Shown here one piece after another: positions 59,701 through 64,000 of a stretch of 64,000 bases of DNA. Source of the DNA: Pyrus communis (Eukaryota; Streptophyta; Magnoliopsida; Rosales; Rosaceae). Made by a program: the position numbers and the translations under genes. Every line of letters starts with the position of its first letter. Positions within the stretch are counted from its first letter, which is position 1. The stretch spans positions 20,733,572-20,797,571 of the forward strand of contig NC_084807.1 in NCBI RefSeq assembly GCF_963583255.1, given 5' to 3'. Below the pieces are notes generated by a model that was not told the DNA's origin, did not search any database, and saw only the letters and a list, made by a program, of their open reading frames with translations.

Positions 59701-62700
59701 ATAGAAGAACACTGGACTCTTCCACGCCCATGAAACATCACAATGAGCTCATTTAGTAAGTTTTAGGAATAAATTTAACCTGCATTGAGTTTTGACGGTT
59801 ACGTCGTTTCTTCTCCACATCCAACTGCTCTTCTAGGTCTTCAAAACGGGCATGCTCATTTTCCAATTGGTCCATTAACTCAGCTATTTTTTTCTCATAC
59901 ATCTGAGTAGTGTCTGCAAGTGCTGATTGATATGCAGAATTTTTCGTCTGATGTTGCTACAAAAATGAAGAAAGATTACGGTTGGTACTCACGTTGCTAT
60001 AACTTGTACTAAAATATTAGCTTCCATTATTTAGAACTGAAAAGAAAAGACTATAAATAAAAGGTTTAAGTTTAAAATTTTCAAATAAAGAGGTGGCCAT
60101 GATTAGGAAGAAGAGATAATATTTAAATACAAAAAGCATGACAAGGGTATTACAGATAACTGTTAGAATTAAAGATGACAAAAGAAGGTCCTGTTTTAAA
60201 TGCATAATGAGCTTACCTGAATAGCCTTTTGGCCGTCAGTCAGAAGCTTCATTGTTTCATCTAACTGTTTCTCTGTGCTTTCAGCACGAGCACGCTCATC
60301 ATCTAGCTCCTTAATCAACTTTGCTATTTTCTCTTCATACATCTGAGTGGTATCAGCTAATATTTTCTGATACATGGAACCTTCAAGCTGGTGTTGCTAC
60401 TAACAGGCAAAACAACACTGTAAATGCCATGCTCATAAAGGACAAAATATTTGATTATGAGAACAGTAATGTGTTTACATATGTTTGAGTGTGTGTGTGT
60501 GCACGCGTATATCTCCTGCCATATAACTGATTTACTAGCCTACATTTTGGTGTCCTGTTATTCTAAAATTCTAAGTCGATGCACAAGCCACAAGAATGGT
60601 GATACCAACATTAATAACCTGTATAGCCTCAGCCAGATTGACCAGGAACCAACTAGACGAATAGTCATTAAAATGAAACAAAATTGCAAGGCAATGGAGC
60701 TGTGGCAATACAGCCGTTACAGTATCAATGCTGGTGCGCTGGATCTCAAAAAAGGAAATACCTTGCCATGTTCTAAACTTGCTTCAAGTTTTGCAACTTT
60801 ATCATGCATCAGGTTACTGTGTTCTTTCTCATGGTTCAGTTTATCTGAAAGATCTTTCAGATCCAAATCCAAACGAGCATTTTCCTTCTCCAGAAACTGC
60901 ATGTAAAAAAGAAGTATTAGGTGAAGGGAATGACAGACCAACCCTCATAACAATAGGCAATACAAGAAGATGACTAGATGAAAATTCATCAAAATGAAAT
61001 GAAAATAAAAAGGCAACATTCTTTCACCGAGTCTTCAAAAAAGAAGTACCTCTCTATGTTCTAAACTCGCTTCAAGCTGTGCAACCTTATCATGCATCAG
61101 ATCACTTTGTTCTTTTTGACGGTTCAGCTCATCTAAAAGATCTTTCAGATCCAGCTCCGAACGAGCATTTTCTTTCTCCAATAACTGCATACATGCAGAA
61201 GATTAGAAGGAAAAAGCGTAGTATACCACTCATAAAAATAGGCTGTATGTGAGTTGAATACAACCCTCATAATATTATGATCAGCATTTCATCAACCAAA
61301 TTACAAATGGCTTCTAGGCGAGACAACTACCTGAGACCTCGTGCTTAGATTGGTCTTGGCCTCAGCAAAAGAATCTTGACACTCTTTCAGCTGTCTTTCC
61401 AATTCCAATTTGTTACTGTCCAACAACTTTTGTTGCCTTTCAAATTGTGCAGTAAGATGGTCTACTTGATTCTCAAGCTTCCGACATAGACTCTCATAAT
61501 CAAATTCTTCTTTAAGTTTTACCATGTTTACTATTCTCATTGCCTGCAAAATAAATAACAGGTGGTTTGTATGAAAGATTTTAAATTACCAATATCATAA
61601 ATGAGAAATTAGGAAAAGAAATAGCTCACCCTTTGTCCAAACATTATTGTGCTAGTTGTCTCTGCATAGTGTCGTGCTGATGGCCCAATCGTTACTATCA
61701 GTGAGGTCCTCGCAGAGCCTGTTTCATAGAAATACATCGAATTTCCTTTTAGAAAAAGTAGGAAAAGAAATGCAGCAGAAATAAATGAAATCAGGTATTC
61801 ATATGTATGCATTAGGCCTTTTCATATTTTTCATTCTTTACATACATAAGTGTATAAATAGGATAAAAAATATGAACAATATATCAAATTACTGTTGTCA
61901 CACTCGACACAAAATGCATTCAAGATATAGAGCATTGGCTATGGCCCAAATACATAGCAAATAGCATTACAGATGTAGGAAGAGCAATCCAATAAAATCT
62001 GTGCAATATCAAGATACAGAGCAGAAAGTAAATATACTGGGACAACCTCCAAATGAATCACGAAGCAACCTTGTAAGCTTAGAATCTCTGATAGGGATAT
62101 GTGGACTGTTTTCCGCCAATGCATTTATACATTTTCCAAGGGAAGTTAGTGAAAGATTTATAAATTTTGCCTCCTCAAGCAAGTGACCCTCACTGCCTGC
62201 GACATGAGAAAAGTAATGTCAGGAATAACAAGTGATGGAAACAAAAGATTAAGTACTACTTCAGGTGTACAGTATCATTGACAAACCAGATTTATCTATT
62301 CTTTCAGATCCTGCAAGATCGACAATCAGCAACTTGCTTTTTCGAACTATAGGTGCGCCATGCCTAACAGATAAATCAGCTATAGAGGCTTTTTCTTGAG
62401 AAGCGATCTCATCCGTACCATTTTCTTGCACAGATCTACGAACAAAAACCTATAAGCATAAAATATTCAGATCATCGTTATTCAAAGAACCAACATCTAA
62501 AATTTGGAAACAAACATGAATTGAAAAATCCAAAATCATACAACAGACCCACCATAAGAATCGCATGACTGCGTGAAGATTCTGTATTCAGCTTCGTGTT
62601 AGCTGCATGACGATTTGCCTCACCAATTTGTAGCAGTTGTAAAAAGTGATCAAGGTCTTTAATTCTTACTACCGAAGCACCAGGAAGTGACACCTCACCA

Positions 62701-63956
62701 GTCTTGGGGTCCTCGTGAATAGGAATATTAATCTTTTCTGGTGCAAGCAAATCTTGAATAGATTCCATGTACAACTGGAGCAAAAAAACATTAATTAATA
62801 GATGAGCAATCATCCAGCATGGTAGTAACTTGCCGCTCTACCTCAACAGATATGCGAACAGATGACAAGCAATCTTTAGAATTTGGTAACAATGTTAAAT
62901 AAGAAAAGGTTTGACTGAAAACCACTATATTCCCTTTCCTTGTCATCCTTCTATTCCTCTAATAGAAAGAAGAACAGAGTTCTGAAAGAGAGGGTGGAAG
63001 TTCAGAACTTACGCTGGACATCTCCTAAACCCTTGTTCAAATTTTACGAAGCACATCTCCAGGTATTCCTAACGAACTCCAAAAGATTTTCATTCCTTAG
63101 CAGTGTAGCGTTCAAATCATGAAATGAAACGTTGCTATTAAGTTCCTACAGCGCAGTGAACAAAATCATGCCTACAATGGACTCTGTAGCAATTCACTTA
63201 TATTTCACTCAGAACAGTGATACAGAACCCCGACCATGGTGGATCATGGAACGCTTGAACAAGAACTTCAAATCAAAACAACAATGAAACACAAACGCAG
63301 ACACCCACCTGCAAGTAGGAAACTTCCACACTATCAGAAGAGGTAGACAGTATGTCCTCCAAGGCTCTAACCATAATGCCACGCTCAGACGCATCATCTC
63401 TACCCAGACTGCCAAGTGTGTAAGTTTTCCCAGTACCGGTTTGGCCATAGGCCATAACTGTCCCATTATATCCACTCAACACACTCTGCAAAAGGACATC
63501 AAACTCGACATTACACAATCAACCAATTCAAGAACCACAATTGCAATCAAAACCCACATTGAGCATCACGACGCCATCAAATGCAACCCGTCAATGCCAA
63601 AGAAATACCGATAAACAAACAAGATACCTCAACTACAGGTTTTGCCACCACTTGATAAACCCGATTTTGTGAGGCGGTTTCGGTAAAAACTTCATCAAAT
63701 CTGTAAGACTCTGAACTCCAATTGTTCTTTCTCAACTTCAGCCGCTTCAGCTACATATCAGAGAAAATAAACGAGAATTATAATTTCATTATAATTAATT
63801 AATCAGGTTTAAGATTAATAAAAAAAGCTTGGAAATTTCAACTGTAAAATCACACCTCAGGCTGCAGCTCAACACTGTCTGCGAAATCAGAATCCGAAAT
63901 GCGATCCTCCAGATTTCTCGGTCTAAGCCTGACAGCGACCCTCACTCTTCCGGCCT
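56732..63956 (-). CDS. ARK: Armadillo repeat-containing kinesin (ARK1/ARK2-like), 5' partial
   Basis: Plus-end-directed type kinesin motor with C-terminal armadillo repeats; Arabidopsis ARKs control microtubule dynamics in root hairs and epidermis. Exons on the minus strand: 63956-63856, 63750-63628, 63485-63309, 62774-62553, 62449-62287, 62196-62047, 61718-61630, 61543-61331, 61184-61050, 60896-60762, 60396-60217, 59956-59780, 59436-59317, 59137-59009, 58937-58799, 58685-58593, 58304-58179, 57730-57605, 57425-57282, 57201-57073, 56883-56732. About 1006 residues are visible; the N terminus lies beyond the right edge. Motor: [14 protein letters not shown]-loop [40 protein letters not shown] long coiled coil (61543-59009) contains duplicated exons. 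ARM part: [58 protein letters not shown]. It ends FYNQMHGEQ. The intron after 58799 starts with GCAAGA. All joins keep frame. Confidence 0.94.
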
Positions 63957-64000
63957 CTGTTGTAAATTAATCCCAAAAAATAAAAATTAAAAACTTGAAG

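Noticed and set aside
1..64000. CRISPR arrays, operons or prokaryotic systems
   Set aside because: The genes have many introns with plant splice sites and plant families; no direct-repeat array was seen.

Overview
The window reads as nuclear DNA of a woody eudicot. The low GC content, many-intron genes, dense miniature transposons and a Cassandra TRIM solo LTR suggest a Rosaceae tree of the apple/pear group. That placement is inference from sequence style; no search was run.

Layout, left to right. 1-3481 (-): a class XII LRR receptor kinase, cut by the left edge. 3.5-8.3 kb: intergenic DNA with a TIR element and LTR debris. 8367-10244 (+): an RD19-type papain-like cysteine protease in 4 exons. 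12681-14104 (+): a CHY1-type 3-hydroxyisobutyryl-CoA hydrolase whose conserved peroxisomal tail lies behind an in-frame TGA. A copia LTR fragment and a duplicated piece of its 3' UTR follow. 16743-20376 (+): a complete serine carboxypeptidase-like gene in 9 exons. 21.6-23.3 kb: a hAT-like element and a broken U11/U12-31K copy on the minus strand. 27484-28269 (+): a BORCS8/MEF2BNB-like protein. 29.4-32.3 kb (-): a decayed FLOWERING LOCUS D copy. 32.4-37.8 kb: two abutting PIF/Harbinger elements, one carrying transposase and Myb-like genes. 38.8-39.9 kb: nested transposons including the Cassandra LTR. 41170-55866 (+): exocyst subunit SEC8 in 26 exons. 56732-63956 (-): an armadillo-repeat kinesin (ARK), tail to tail with SEC8 and cut by the right edge.

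The genes are independent eukaryotic units with no operon logic. Loose themes are the endomembrane system (SEC8 tethering, a BORC-like subunit, vacuolar or secreted peptidases) and the cytoskeleton (ARK).

Most notable: (1) the CHY1 TGA followed by 19 codons that keep the family tail and a PTS1 ending SKL; (2) six of 25 SEC8 introns begin with GC; (3) a PIF/Harbinger element complete in structure, with TTA target duplications, directly abutting a relative at a shared TTA; (4) a 5S-rRNA-bearing Cassandra solo LTR with a rearranged 5' half; (5) a plastid trnI-GAU fragment in a SEC8 intron; (6) broken copies of FLD and U11/U12-31K.
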